DNA of 64,000 nucleotides from an uncultured Clostridia bacterium (GCA_947625615.1 CANQPB010000009.1:1-64000); one strand, 5' to 3'; positions 26,651 through 34,554 are shown, numbered from the stretch's first letter. A program made the numbers and translations. The notes: generated by a model from the sequence alone, not told the origin.

Positions 26651-27496
26651 TTATATTCTGAATTTTTCGTTTGATTTTGTTTCGGCGCGTTCCTTAAGAG
26701 CCTTTTCAAGCTCGGGCGCGCCGCAACTGTCGGAGATTTTTTCGGCGAGCGAATGCTTAAGCCTCAAAAGCTCCTCGGGGGTCATTCTTGCGATAGCGGC
26801 CTTTGTAACCTCGACGGGTACACTGTCCCCCTCCAAAAACGAAAGCCTTATGATGTCCCGCCTGAGATCCTCGCAGAGCTCGCGGCAGATGTCGGGGCCT
26901 TCGCCGGTTTTTTCGCAGGGGTTTTCGCCGGTGTATTTTTTGGTGACGCCGGCGCCCTTCTGGGCGGGCACCGCGACAAAGCTCCATTCATAGGCGTCGG
27001 TGGGGTCGTCCAAAATGTGGAAGCATTTGCGGCCGTTGTAGGTTCTCCCCTTTTTGTGGGAGCAGCCGCCGGCGGTGAGATCCCGCCCGCAGACCGAGCA
27101 GCTTCTTTTGGAAACCGCGCAGCCCACAGAAACCTCTTTTTTGATGCCGCCGTCTATCTCGCGAATGAGATCTGCGTTAGACGATGTGCGCACCATATAG
27201 GCGCTCGCCTTTAAGTAGGTATAGGTTTCGCCGTCCGCGGTCTTTCGGGCGGGATCGGCTATAACCTCGGCGTCGTAGATGCGCGCGGTCTGGTTTTCGC
27301 CCTTGGGGTCGTGATTGAAGATCCCCGTTTTGCCGATGTAAAGCCCGGCAAGCTTTTTTAGCGCCGCCACGGTGAATTTTTCGCCGTCGCGGTCGATGTC
27401 GTTGTCGCACAGGATAACCGAAAAGCAGTAGACCTCGTCTTCGCCGAGCTCCCGCCTCGTAAACCTGTTGATCTTAGACATTATGCTTTCTGACAC
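26651..27496 (-). CDS. phage prohead protease-like protein
   Basis: A 281-residue protein between portal and capsid genes. The domain SVILCDNDIDRDGEKF ... GIFNHDP ... YEWSFVAVPAQKGAG is the layout of herpesvirus/HK97-type prohead proteases, which cut the capsid scaffold arm. The His of FNHDP and the WSFVAVPA block are family hallmarks. An unusual insert SCSVCGRDLTAGGCSHK with four cysteines and a histidine looks like a zinc knuckle. The C-terminal 80 residues are helical and may act as scaffold. Its GTG start overlaps the portal stop by one base. Confidence 0.72.
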   Translation of the reverse strand: MSESIMSKINRFTRRELGEDEVYCFSVILCDNDIDRDGEKFTVAALKKLAGLYIGKTGIFNHDPKGENQTARIYDAEVIADPARKTADGETYTYLKASAYMVRTSSNADLIREIDGGIKKEVSVGCAVSKRSCSVCGRDLTAGGCSHKKGRTYNGRKCFHILDDPTDAYEWSFVAVPAQKGAGVTKKYTGENPCEKTGEGPDICRELCEDLRRDIIRLSFLEGDSVPVEVTKAAIARMTPEELLRLKHSLAEKISDSCGAPELEKALKERAETKSNEKFRI

Positions 27497-28650
27497 TAAC
27501 TGTTCATTCCTTTCTGTTCGTTTGAAATCTCAAGCGCCCTTGCCTGGGCGTTTCTGAGCCTTGCCAATGAAAGCTCGGCCTCGTCCTGAAGGTCGATGTT
27601 GTCCCATTCGACCGCAACGCCGTCGGCGCTGCCCTGAAGCCTCAGGTAATCCGTGCAGATCTTTGAAATCACCGGCGTCAGAAGGCGGCGGTAATATTCA
27701 AGCTCGCTCGTCAAGATATCGGTCTGCTGGGCGGACATTCTTTCGGAGGTGCTCCAGGAGAGCCCCAGAAGAAAGGGCGGTATCCCGAGCTTTGCGATTA
27801 ACTGCTCAAGTATCTGGCGCACCGGCACCTCGGTGTCGATTATCTGGCTGTCGGCGCCGATGACCTTTATCCCGACGTCTCCGACGGCGACAAAGTCGCG
27901 CACCTCGCCGTTTTTTAAAGCGCTCATTCCGCTCGACCATTCCTTGGCTATCTGCATGGCGCGCTCGCGGGCAAAGGCGGCGTCGCCGCTTTCGGAGGAG
28001 GGCTTATAGGTGACCGCGTAGCGGACGTTTCCCACTCTGTCGAAATTCTGGCCGATGCACTCGTAGATCCTGAGAAGTATCGCCGAAAGCGAGGGCAGCC
28101 CTCTTAACACCGACACTCCGCAGGGGGAATCGGCGGTCGGGGAAAGCGCCGTGAAGATGATGTTCTCGGGGTGGTTTAGCTTTATCGGCTTCGGGCTGTG
28201 CTCCGGATAATACCGGCGGGACATGGGCGTCGGGCCCTCTTTTATCTCCATTTTCGAGACGGGGGCTATATAAAGCCCGGAGATTCCGCCGTCGGGGCTT
28301 CTCACCGTTTCGGCGAGGGCGCAGCCGTATGTCAGCAGAGAATCGAGGTAGCAGTCGCAGAACGTCTGAAGCCCCGCGCCGGAGGCGCCCACCTTTACCT
28401 CACGCGTAAACGCGTCTAAAGAGGGCTGGAACCTTTCGTCGCCGGCAACTGCCCTGAATCCGCCGACAAGACGGATAATTTTTGATATACAGGCGTCCAC
28501 CACCGGCACGTTCATGCGAAGCGCACGGTAAAGCTCCCTTTCGCCGATCTCGGAGGCGGGGCTTATCCTGAATGTGCCCGTCTCACGCAGGGCCGAGCCC
28601 GCGCCGAGCTCGGGTCTTGGCGCCGCCTTTTTGTTTGAAAATAATGCCAA
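27496..28650 (-). CDS. phage portal protein
   Basis: A 384-residue portal, the dodecameric ring through which DNA enters the head. It has the N-terminal VDACISKIIRLVGGF helix, the central LYIAPVSKMEI barrel region, and the C-terminal GIPPFLLGLSWSTSERMSAQQ stem/crown stretch typical of PBSX/SPP1-like portals. Length is at the short end for the family. It starts at TTG 28650 after AAAAGGAAG. It overlaps the protease gene. Confidence 0.82.
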   Translation of the reverse strand: MALFSNKKAAPRPELGAGSALRETGTFRISPASEIGERELYRALRMNVPVVDACISKIIRLVGGFRAVAGDERFQPSLDAFTREVKVGASGAGLQTFCDCYLDSLLTYGCALAETVRSPDGGISGLYIAPVSKMEIKEGPTPMSRRYYPEHSPKPIKLNHPENIIFTALSPTADSPCGVSVLRGLPSLSAILLRIYECIGQNFDRVGNVRYAVTYKPSSESGDAAFARERAMQIAKEWSSGMSALKNGEVRDFVAVGDVGIKVIGADSQIIDTEVPVRQILEQLIAKLGIPPFLLGLSWSTSERMSAQQTDILTSELEYYRRLLTPVISKICTDYLRLQGSADGVAVEWDNIDLQDEAELSLARLRNAQARALEISNEQKGMNS

Positions 28651-28677
28651 ATTTTCACTTCCTTTTAAAAATAATAT

Positions 28678-28785
28678 CTATGTAAACCCACCTTCCCACC
28701 CGGCGGCTTTGCGGCTGCCGCCAATGCCTGCGCCGCCGCCCGCGGGGAATGAGCTGCTGCCGCCATAGCTTAAACCTATGCTCAC
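28678..28785 (-). CDS. possible small glycine-rich peptide
   Basis: In the 167-base gap between terminase and portal a GTG-initiated frame of 35 codons follows a G-rich AGGGTGGG site. It encodes a Gly/Ser-rich peptide ending AAGWEGGFT. The same AGWEGG motif is encoded again just upstream of the GTG in the same frame, so the underlying DNA is duplicated. It may be a minor phage protein or only repeated DNA. Confidence 0.25.
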   Translation of the reverse strand: MSIGLSYGGSSSFPAGGGAGIGGSRKAAGWEGGFT

Positions 28786-28817
28786 CCCACCCTCCCACCC
28801 TGCCCGCTCATTCCCCG

Positions 28818-30065
28818 CTATCTTTCAACGCTCGCAAAGAACCAGTCCTCCCGCTCCTCGCAGAGATAGCTGCTGACGAAATACCTGAGGTCGTCCATAG
28901 CGTGGTCGTTTTCCTTGATGACCCCGTCGCGGCCTCCCTTTTCGTCCCAGCGGTAAAGGCCGAATTCTCTTATGCAGTCGCGGCATTCGGGGGATATTTT
29001 GATCCTGCCGCTTCGCAGGGCGTCGCCCACCCTGCGGATCCCGCTTAAAACGTCGTTGTCGGCGGGAATGACCGGGAATTTTTTGTGGCGGCGTATGCAC
29101 TCTATAAAGCTTGCCGCCGAGGGATCGCATATAACGGCCTCGATTTTTCTGCCGCCGGCAAGCTGCTCAAGGGCGGCGTAGTGCTCCTCGTCGGTGCGCT
29201 GCGCGCCCTCCCGCTTCGAACTGTAGTAGTATTCCGAAATGCGGTACCACGTCTCGCCGGATTTCCCCCACAGCCCGAACGAAGAGGGGTTTACCGTTCC
29301 GTAGTCGCAACTTATCGCAAAGCGGCCGCATTCGGGTATCTCGGCCGCAACGTGAATGTCGCGGTCGAACATGGGGTAGACCGCGCCGGTCAGCGCGCAC
29401 CACCTGCCGAGCACAAAGCGCCGGTAAAAGGCTCCGCTGTAAAGGCGCTCATATCTTGCCCTCACCGCCCTGTCGAGAGAGGGGTTGTCCTCCATCGTGA
29501 AATTGATATAAAAAGCGTTTTTCTCGTCGGTCTTCTTTATCCATTCGGTGTAGAACCAGTGGGAGGGGTTGTCAGGGTTGCAGTTGAACCACAGCCGCGA
29601 GCGGGGAAGCGAGCAGCGGGCTATGGCCTGCTCGACAAACGAGCGGGGCATGAGGACGACCTCGTCCAGAAGGATTCCCCCGAGGGTCATTCCCTGAATG
29701 AGCGCCGCCGAGCCCTCGTCCTTGCCGCCGAAGAGGAAAAATCGGTTGGCGGTGCGGCGGTGTTTTACGGTGAAGCAGTTGCGCGAGGCCTTAAAGTCCA
29801 CCTCAAAGCCGCTCGATTTCAAAAACGCGGTGAGGCTGTCGGCAAGGTTTCTTTTTACCGAGGTTATAGTTTTGCCGCAGATCGCAAAATCTGCGCCGTC
29901 GAAGACGGACATCGCCCATAGGACGAAGGATATGCCCATCGAGACGGTCTTGCCGCTTCTCACCGAGCCGTCGCAGATTATCGCGCAGCGGTTTTTTGTC
30001 GAAGAATCGAGCCACCAGGTCATCACCTTTCGCTGCTTCGGAGAAAAGGCTTTAAACCTCCACAT
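28818..30065 (-). CDS. phage terminase large subunit
   Basis: A 415-residue packaging motor of the PBSX/TerL type. The ATPase half has Walker A DGSVRSGKT near residue 32, Walker B GILLDEV near 130 with the catalytic Glu, and a coupling motif FNCNP. The nuclease half carries ISCDYGT near 240 and CDPSAA near 305, and ends HAMDDLRY, giving the three acidic residues of the RNase H-like site. All motor and nuclease residues are intact. The ATG overlaps the small-terminase gene end by 14 bases. Confidence 0.9.
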   Translation of the reverse strand: MWRFKAFSPKQRKVMTWWLDSSTKNRCAIICDGSVRSGKTVSMGISFVLWAMSVFDGADFAICGKTITSVKRNLADSLTAFLKSSGFEVDFKASRNCFTVKHRRTANRFFLFGGKDEGSAALIQGMTLGGILLDEVVLMPRSFVEQAIARCSLPRSRLWFNCNPDNPSHWFYTEWIKKTDEKNAFYINFTMEDNPSLDRAVRARYERLYSGAFYRRFVLGRWCALTGAVYPMFDRDIHVAAEIPECGRFAISCDYGTVNPSSFGLWGKSGETWYRISEYYYSSKREGAQRTDEEHYAALEQLAGGRKIEAVICDPSAASFIECIRRHKKFPVIPADNDVLSGIRRVGDALRSGRIKISPECRDCIREFGLYRWDEKGGRDGVIKENDHAMDDLRYFVSSYLCEEREDWFFASVER

Positions 30066-30573
30066 CTCTGTCGGCCGACCCCCTCAGCGCCGCAAAGAAG
30101 CTGTCCGCCGAGCTTTCGCCGCCGGCGCCCGCCTCAAGCTCGGCAAGCCGGGTGAGGGCCTCTAACCTGTCGAAGAATTTTATCTCTATCCCGCCGCCCT
30201 TAGGCCGCTTAATTTCGGCCACGCTGAACAGGTCGAGATTTTTTGCCTCGGGGCCGGGTGCGTCCTCCCTCAAAAGCATGAGCGCGTCGTTTATCCGCCC
30301 GAACGCAAGCCGCCTGAGGCCAGAAAGAGCTCCCGCTCCGCAGATGCTCTCGCGCTCGGCCATTCTCTTTTTGACGGCCGGCATGCCGATAAGCCGCGCG
30401 GCCTCAGAAAAGGCGTCGCCGGGGTCTATGCCCGCCCTTATGGCGGCCTCCTCGGGGTTTCCGAGCATAAGGCAGTAATCGGCAAAGCTGTTTTTTAGCT
30501 TTGCCCCCTTGTATTTTTCTGACGTTGTCTTCGCCGTCCTTTCCGAAAGGCTGATTTTTAAAACGCCTTTCAA
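30052..30573 (-). CDS. phage terminase small subunit-like protein
   Basis: About 173 residues, first gene of the cluster. The segment FADYCLMLGNPEEAAIRAG is the helix-turn-helix of TerS proteins (normally KYLKTGNATEAAIRAGY), which recognise the packaging site. A helical oligomerisation region and a C-terminal tail follow. The start is unclear: TTG 30573 has only a weak site, and the upstream in-frame ATG at 30687 lies inside the ppi promoter on the far side of a terminator-like stem, so it is unlikely. Confidence 0.72.
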   Translation of the reverse strand: MKGVLKISLSERTAKTTSEKYKGAKLKNSFADYCLMLGNPEEAAIRAGIDPGDAFSEAARLIGMPAVKKRMAERESICGAGALSGLRRLAFGRINDALMLLREDAPGPEAKNLDLFSVAEIKRPKGGGIEIKFFDRLEALTRLAELEAGAGGESSADSFFAALRGSADRDVEV

Positions 30574-30591
30574 CCTATACGCCGAAAACGC

Positions 30592-30616
30592 AAAAAGTTG
30601 CACGGAAACGTGCAAC
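30592..30616 (-). terminator. terminator-like perfect stem ahead of the phage-derived cluster
   Basis: GTTGCACG/CGTGCAAC, an 8-bp perfect stem with a four-base loop, followed by TTTTTG on the minus strand. It lies just upstream of the first phage-derived gene. It could stop leftward read-through or serve as a palindromic operator. Confidence 0.65.
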
Positions 30617-30666
30617 CGAAAGTGAAATTTCTCCCGTTTTTGCCCCCGAAGTCCGATTGTCCGTAC

Positions 30667-30695
30667 TTGACACATTTGAAAATCCATAGTATACT
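30667..30695 (+). promoter_or_regulatory. promoter of the cyclophilin gene
   Basis: Perfect TTGACA, 17 bases, TATACT. Confidence 0.88.
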
Positions 30696-30725
30696 ATCAC
30701 AAAAACCACATTCAGGAGGACAGCC

Positions 30726-31196
30726 ATGATAACCATAGAAATGGAAAACGGCAAAAAGATAAAATTGGAGCTTTACCCCGATGTTGCGCCTATCACCGCG
30801 GCGAATTTTGAAAAACTCGTCAAAGAGGGCTTTTACGACGGCCTTATCTTTCACAGGGTGATAGAGGGCTTCATGATTCAGGGCGGCGACCCCGAGGGCA
30901 CCGGCATGGGCGGCGCAAAGGAGAGGATAAAGGGCGAATTTGCGGCCAACGGCGTTAAAAACGATCTTAAGCACACCCGCGGCGTCATCTCAATGGCGCG
31001 CTCGCAAAATCCCGATTCCGCCTCGTCGCAGTTTTTCATTATGCACAAAGACGCCCCTCACCTTGACGGGCAGTACGCGGCCTTCGGCAGGGTTGTCGAA
31101 GGAATGGAGGTTGTCGACGAGATAGCCTGCTGCGAAACCGATTTCAGGGACAGGCCGGTAAAGGTTCAGAGAATGAAAAGGGTAACGGCGGAGTGA
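30726..31196 (+). CDS. cyclophilin-type peptidyl-prolyl isomerase
   Basis: A 156-residue cytosolic cyclophilin that catalyses proline cis-trans isomerisation. Catalytic and binding blocks FHRVIEGFMIQGGDP, SARSQ-like MARSQNPDSASSQFFI and GQYAAFGRVVEGMEV are all intact. ATG follows AGGAGGACAGCC. Monocistronic; divergent from the phage-derived cluster, whose first gene lies 150 bases away. Confidence 0.95.
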   Translation: MITIEMENGKKIKLELYPDVAPITAANFEKLVKEGFYDGLIFHRVIEGFMIQGGDPEGTGMGGAKERIKGEFAANGVKNDLKHTRGVISMARSQNPDSASSQFFIMHKDAPHLDGQYAAFGRVVEGMEVVDEIACCETDFRDRPVKVQRMKRVTAE

Positions 31197-31204
31197 CAGG
31201 GTAA

Positions 31205-31369
31205 CGGGCGGGGCTGCGGGGTTCGCCCGCAGCAAAGATTTTGCCCTCCGAGCGGCGAAGCCGCTCGGGTCCCCTGCGGGCCGCGCCTGCGGCCCGCAGG
31301 GGCCGCCCCCGCCCGGTGGGCGGGGGCGGACAAAATCTTTGCGCGCAGCTTCGCTGCGCGCCCCGCCCG
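31205..31369. repeat. nested-palindrome intergenic element, copy 2
   Basis: Outer inverted repeat CGGGCGGGGC (31205-31214) with GCCCCGCCCG (31360-31369); inner one GCAAAGATTTTG (31232-31243) with CAAAATCTTTGC (31331-31342). Between them are several perfect GC hairpins. It ends six bases before the -35 of the uvrC leader promoter. Confidence 0.78.
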
Positions 31370-31374
31370 GGCCC

Positions 31375-31403
31375 TTTACAACCGAAAACAAATATGCTAT
31401 AAT
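31375..31403 (+). promoter_or_regulatory. promoter of the uvrC leader RNA
   Basis: TTTACA, 17 bases, perfect TATAAT. Transcription should start near 31409. Confidence 0.85.
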
Positions 31404-31407
31404 CAAA

Positions 31408-31543
31408 GTACAATAAAGAAGCATTCCGAAGTAGAGACTGTGCTGCTATACACCCTTTGGGTTATAAAGAGATGCGGGGCCGGGCACACCCGCCGGAATG
31501 CCAAGTCGGCAGTCTGCTTTGATTTTAAGCAGACTGCTTTTTT
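31408..31543 (+). ncRNA. structured leader RNA or small RNA upstream of uvrC
   Basis: About 135 bases between a strong promoter and a strong terminator. Closing stem GCATTCCG (31421-31428) with CGGAATGC (31494-31501) encloses two hairpins, TATAcACCC/GGGTTATA (31447-31466) and GCGGG/CCCGC (31474-31493), a three-way junction. A terminator follows. I cannot match it to a known riboswitch, 6S, SRP or T-box pattern. It may be a cis-regulator of uvrC or an independent small RNA. Confidence 0.65.
31509..31543 (+). terminator. terminator/attenuator ahead of uvrC
   Basis: Perfect 11-bp stem GCAGTCTGCTT/AAGCAGACTGC followed by six T, seven bases before the uvrC ribosome site. Confidence 0.9.
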
Positions 31544-31560
31544 GCCGAAAGGAGGCGGCT

Positions 31561-33411
31561 ATGCGCGTAACGCTTGAGGACAACCCTCGCCTGCCATATC
31601 TTCGCGACAAAACCCAGAAGCTCACTCATCTTCCGGGCTGCTACATCATGCGCAACCGCTCGGGGGATATCATCTATATAGGCAAGGCGAAAAATCTTCA
31701 CAACCGCGTCTCCTCCTATTTCAGGGATTCCGATCACCTCACAAAGGTCGCGAAGATGGTCTCGAACGTGTGGGACTACGACTTTATCGTCACCGATTCG
31801 GAATACGAGGCGCTCATACTCGAAAATTCCCTGATAAAGCAGCACAAGCCGAAATACAACATTCTTTTAAAGGACGACAAGGGCTATACCTATATAAAAA
31901 TTTCCGCCGAGGAGTTCCCCCGGATCACCCGAGAAATGCAAAAAAAAGGCGACGGCGAATTCATCGGCCCCTACACGTCGTCGTTCACCTCAAAGCAGAC
32001 CGCCGACGAGGTGAACCGCGTGTTCATGCTGCCCACCTGCCGCAGAGTCTTCCCCCGCGACTTCGGCAAGCAGCGCCCCTGCCTCAATTACCAGATAAAG
32101 CGCTGCATCGGCCTCTGCCGCGGCTGCTTTTCCAAGGAGGACTACGCCGCCATAATCAACGAGGCGCGCGAGTATATAAAATCTGGCAGCGCGGCCTCCG
32201 TCGAGGCGATGACCGCCCAGATGGAGGAGGCCGCCGAAAATCTCGATTTTGAAAAGGCGGCCGTTCTGCGCGACAGAATCGCCGCAATCTCCCGCGCGGC
32301 CGAAAACCAGCATGTCATAGAAAAGGATTTTCCCGACTGCGACATCGTCGCCCTCGCCAGAAACGGAAGCCTCGGCTGCATATCCGTAATAAACTACCGC
32401 GGCGGCAAGCTTACCGACAAGTCGGACTACATGCTCGGCGAGACCGAGGAGGACGCCGACGCCCGCGAGGACTTTCTGCTGCAGTATTACGATTCGGGCG
32501 GAAAGATCCCGAAGGAGATCTGCCTCGACGACGAAATCGAAAGCGCCGAGCTTTTGGAAAGATTTTTCCGCGAAAAGGCGGGCCACGCCGTTCACATAAA
32601 CGTCCCGAAGCGGGGCGAAATGCTCTCACTGGTAAAGATGGCGAAATCCAACGCCGCCGAAAAGCTCTCCATCTCGGTCGGAAGGAGCGGCCGCGAGATC
32701 GCCACCCTCGAGGAGCTCGCAAAGCTTTTGGGCCTCAAAAAGACGCCCCTTTACATCGAGTGCTACGATATCTCAAATCTCGGCTCGGACAGCATGGTGG
32801 GGGGAATGGTCGTTTTGGACAACGGCCGCCCCGCAAAGCGATATTACAAAAAGTTCGCGATAAAAACCGTCTACGAGCAGAACGACTACGCCTGCATGCA
32901 GGAGGTTCTGCACCGCCGCTTTGAAAATTACTTCGACCCCGAATGCCGCGACACCGGCTTCGGCACCATGCCCGATCTCATTCTTTTGGACGGCGGCCGC
33001 GGCCACGTTGCGGCGGTGTCGCCTATGCTGAAAGACATGGGCGTCCCCTGCCCTGTATACGGCCTTGTAAAGGACGACCGCCACCGCACCCGCGCGGTGG
33101 TCTCCCCCGACGGCGGAGAAATAATCATCTCAAAGAACCGGGCGGTGTTCAACATGCTCACCCGGCTTCAGGACGAGGTGCACCGCTATACGGTAGCGTT
33201 CCAGACAAAAAAACACGCCGCCAAGGCGTTTGAAAGCAGCCTGACCGAGATACCCGGAATCGGCCCGAAAAAGGCGCAGGCGCTTCTTGCCGCGTTCCGG
33301 ACAAAGCAGGCCTTAAAGGACGCCACCCCGTCCGAAATCGCAAAGGCGATGCACATAAGCGAGGAAAAGGCAAACGAGGTCATCGAGCGGTTCATTTCGG
33401 GGATAAAATAA
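31561..33411 (+). CDS. uvrC: excinuclease ABC subunit C
   Basis: A 616-residue nuclease that makes both incisions in nucleotide excision repair. Order of domains: GIY-YIG nuclease at about 27-105 (GCYIMRNRSGDIIYIGKAKN), UVR helix hairpin near 215 (LDFEKAAVLRDRI) that contacts UvrB, RNase H-like C-terminal nuclease (CYDISNLGSDS, LLDGGRGH), and two helix-hairpin-helix motifs at the end (EIPGIGPKKAQALL). ATG 31561 is used because AAAGGAGG lies six bases upstream and the terminator precedes it. No other promoter is evident after the terminator, so expression may depend on read-through. Confidence 0.96.
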   Translation: MRVTLEDNPRLPYLRDKTQKLTHLPGCYIMRNRSGDIIYIGKAKNLHNRVSSYFRDSDHLTKVAKMVSNVWDYDFIVTDSEYEALILENSLIKQHKPKYNILLKDDKGYTYIKISAEEFPRITREMQKKGDGEFIGPYTSSFTSKQTADEVNRVFMLPTCRRVFPRDFGKQRPCLNYQIKRCIGLCRGCFSKEDYAAIINEAREYIKSGSAASVEAMTAQMEEAAENLDFEKAAVLRDRIAAISRAAENQHVIEKDFPDCDIVALARNGSLGCISVINYRGGKLTDKSDYMLGETEEDADAREDFLLQYYDSGGKIPKEICLDDEIESAELLERFFREKAGHAVHINVPKRGEMLSLVKMAKSNAAEKLSISVGRSGREIATLEELAKLLGLKKTPLYIECYDISNLGSDSMVGGMVVLDNGRPAKRYYKKFAIKTVYEQNDYACMQEVLHRRFENYFDPECRDTGFGTMPDLILLDGGRGHVAAVSPMLKDMGVPCPVYGLVKDDRHRTRAVVSPDGGEIIISKNRAVFNMLTRLQDEVHRYTVAFQTKKHAAKAFESSLTEIPGIGPKKAQALLAAFRTKQALKDATPSEIAKAMHISEEKANEVIERFISGIK

Positions 33412-33449
33412 AATTTGCGGAATTTTTCGACGAAATTTCCCCGGCGCTA

Positions 33450-33478
33450 TAGACATTTCTGAAAAAATAGGTTATACT
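33450..33478 (+). promoter_or_regulatory. promoter of the rsmD-coaD operon
   Basis: TAGACA, 17 bases, TATACT. Confidence 0.75.
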
Positions 33479-33506
33479 ATATACTGAGAATTTTTGCGGA
33501 GGAGCC

Positions 33507-34055
33507 ATGAGAGTAATTACAGGAACGGCGCGGGGAAAGCGCCTGAAAACCCTTGAGGGCCTCGACGTGCGCCCCACGTCGGACAAGGTCAAGGAAGCCG
33601 TATTTTCGATTATACAGTTCGATCTTCCCGGCGCCAAGGTTCTGGATCTTTTTGCCGGAAGCGGCCAGCTCGGGATCGAGGCGTTAAGCCGCGGCGCCGA
33701 GAGCTGCGTTTTTACCGACACCAACAAAAGCGCGGCCGCCGTCGTCAAGGAAAACCTTTCGGCGTGCAATTTTTCCGACCGCGCGCAGGTGTATGTTATG
33801 TCGGCGGAGAGCTTTTTGAGCTCGTCTATGTGCCGCAAGGCAGACATCGCCCTTCTTGACCCGCCCTATTCAAAGGGGCTTATCGAGCCGGCGCTTAAAC
33901 TTCTGTCCGAAAAACTCAACGCGGGCGGTATTGCCGTCTGCGAGCACGAGGCGGGGCTTGAGCTCCCCGAAAAAATCGGCAGGCTTACAAAACACCGGGA
34001 ATACGGCTACGGCAAAACCGTTGCCCTTACAACATATATTGCAGAGGAGACTTGA
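33507..34055 (+). CDS. rsmD: 16S rRNA (guanine966-N2)-methyltransferase
   Basis: A 182-residue class I methyltransferase. RVITGTARGKRLKT and the RPTSDKVKEAVFSII block are RsmD hallmarks; VLDLFAGSGQLGIEALSRGA is the SAM site and LLDPPY the catalytic motif. It methylates G966 of 16S rRNA in assembled 30S subunits. GGAGGA precedes the ATG. The classic rsmD-coaD gene pair supports the call. Confidence 0.95.
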   Translation: MRVITGTARGKRLKTLEGLDVRPTSDKVKEAVFSIIQFDLPGAKVLDLFAGSGQLGIEALSRGAESCVFTDTNKSAAAVVKENLSACNFSDRAQVYVMSAESFLSSSMCRKADIALLDPPYSKGLIEPALKLLSEKLNAGGIAVCEHEAGLELPEKIGRLTKHREYGYGKTVALTTYIAEET

Positions 34056-34056
34056 C

Positions 34057-34554
34057 ATGAGCAGCACATCAGAAAGGCTCGCGGTTTGCCCCGGCAGCTT
34101 CGACCCCGTAACGCTCGGGCATCTTGACATAATGACCCGCGCTTCGGAGCTTTTCGACAGGGTGATAGTCCTGGTATCGGCAAACTACGACAAAAAGCCC
34201 AGCTTTTCGGCCGAGGAGAGAATGGATCTCATACGCGAGGTGACAAAGAATATCCCGAACATCGAGGTCGACACCCACGACGGGCTTCTGGCCGATTACG
34301 TCCGCGACTGCGGCGCCTGCGCGATAGTAAAGGGTCTGCGGGCGATGACCGACTTTGAATACGAATTTCAGATGGCGCTGATAAACAAAAAGCTCTACCC
34401 CGACGCCGAGACCGTCTTTTTGGTGACAAAATCCGAGAACATGTATCTCAGCTCGAGCGTGGTAAAGCAGATAGCGTCTTTCGGCGGCGACATTTCGGGC
34501 TTCGTTCCGCCGGAAATAGCAGACAGGATCACAGAGCGGCTTCTGCGCCGCTGA
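34057..34554 (+). CDS. coaD: phosphopantetheine adenylyltransferase
   Basis: A 165-residue enzyme of coenzyme A synthesis (4'-phosphopantetheine to dephospho-CoA). The nucleotidyltransferase motif CPGSFDPVTLGH, the KGLRAMTDFEYE block and the C-terminal ENMYLSSSVVKQIASFGGD are diagnostic. ATG 34057 lies one base after the rsmD stop and after GAGGAG; an in-frame ATG at 33856 inside rsmD is not used. Confidence 0.96.
   Translation: MSSTSERLAVCPGSFDPVTLGHLDIMTRASELFDRVIVLVSANYDKKPSFSAEERMDLIREVTKNIPNIEVDTHDGLLADYVRDCGACAIVKGLRAMTDFEYEFQMALINKKLYPDAETVFLVTKSENMYLSSSVVKQIASFGGDISGFVPPEIADRITERLLRR

Noticed and set aside
31408..31543. Assigning the uvrC leader to ZTP, preQ1, 6S or a tRNA-like class
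   Set aside because: The CCGGGCACACCCGCC stretch recalls the ZTP riboswitch and the closing stem plus CCA recalls a tRNA, but the conserved GCCTGGGCA, TTCGA loop and 6S bubble are all missing.
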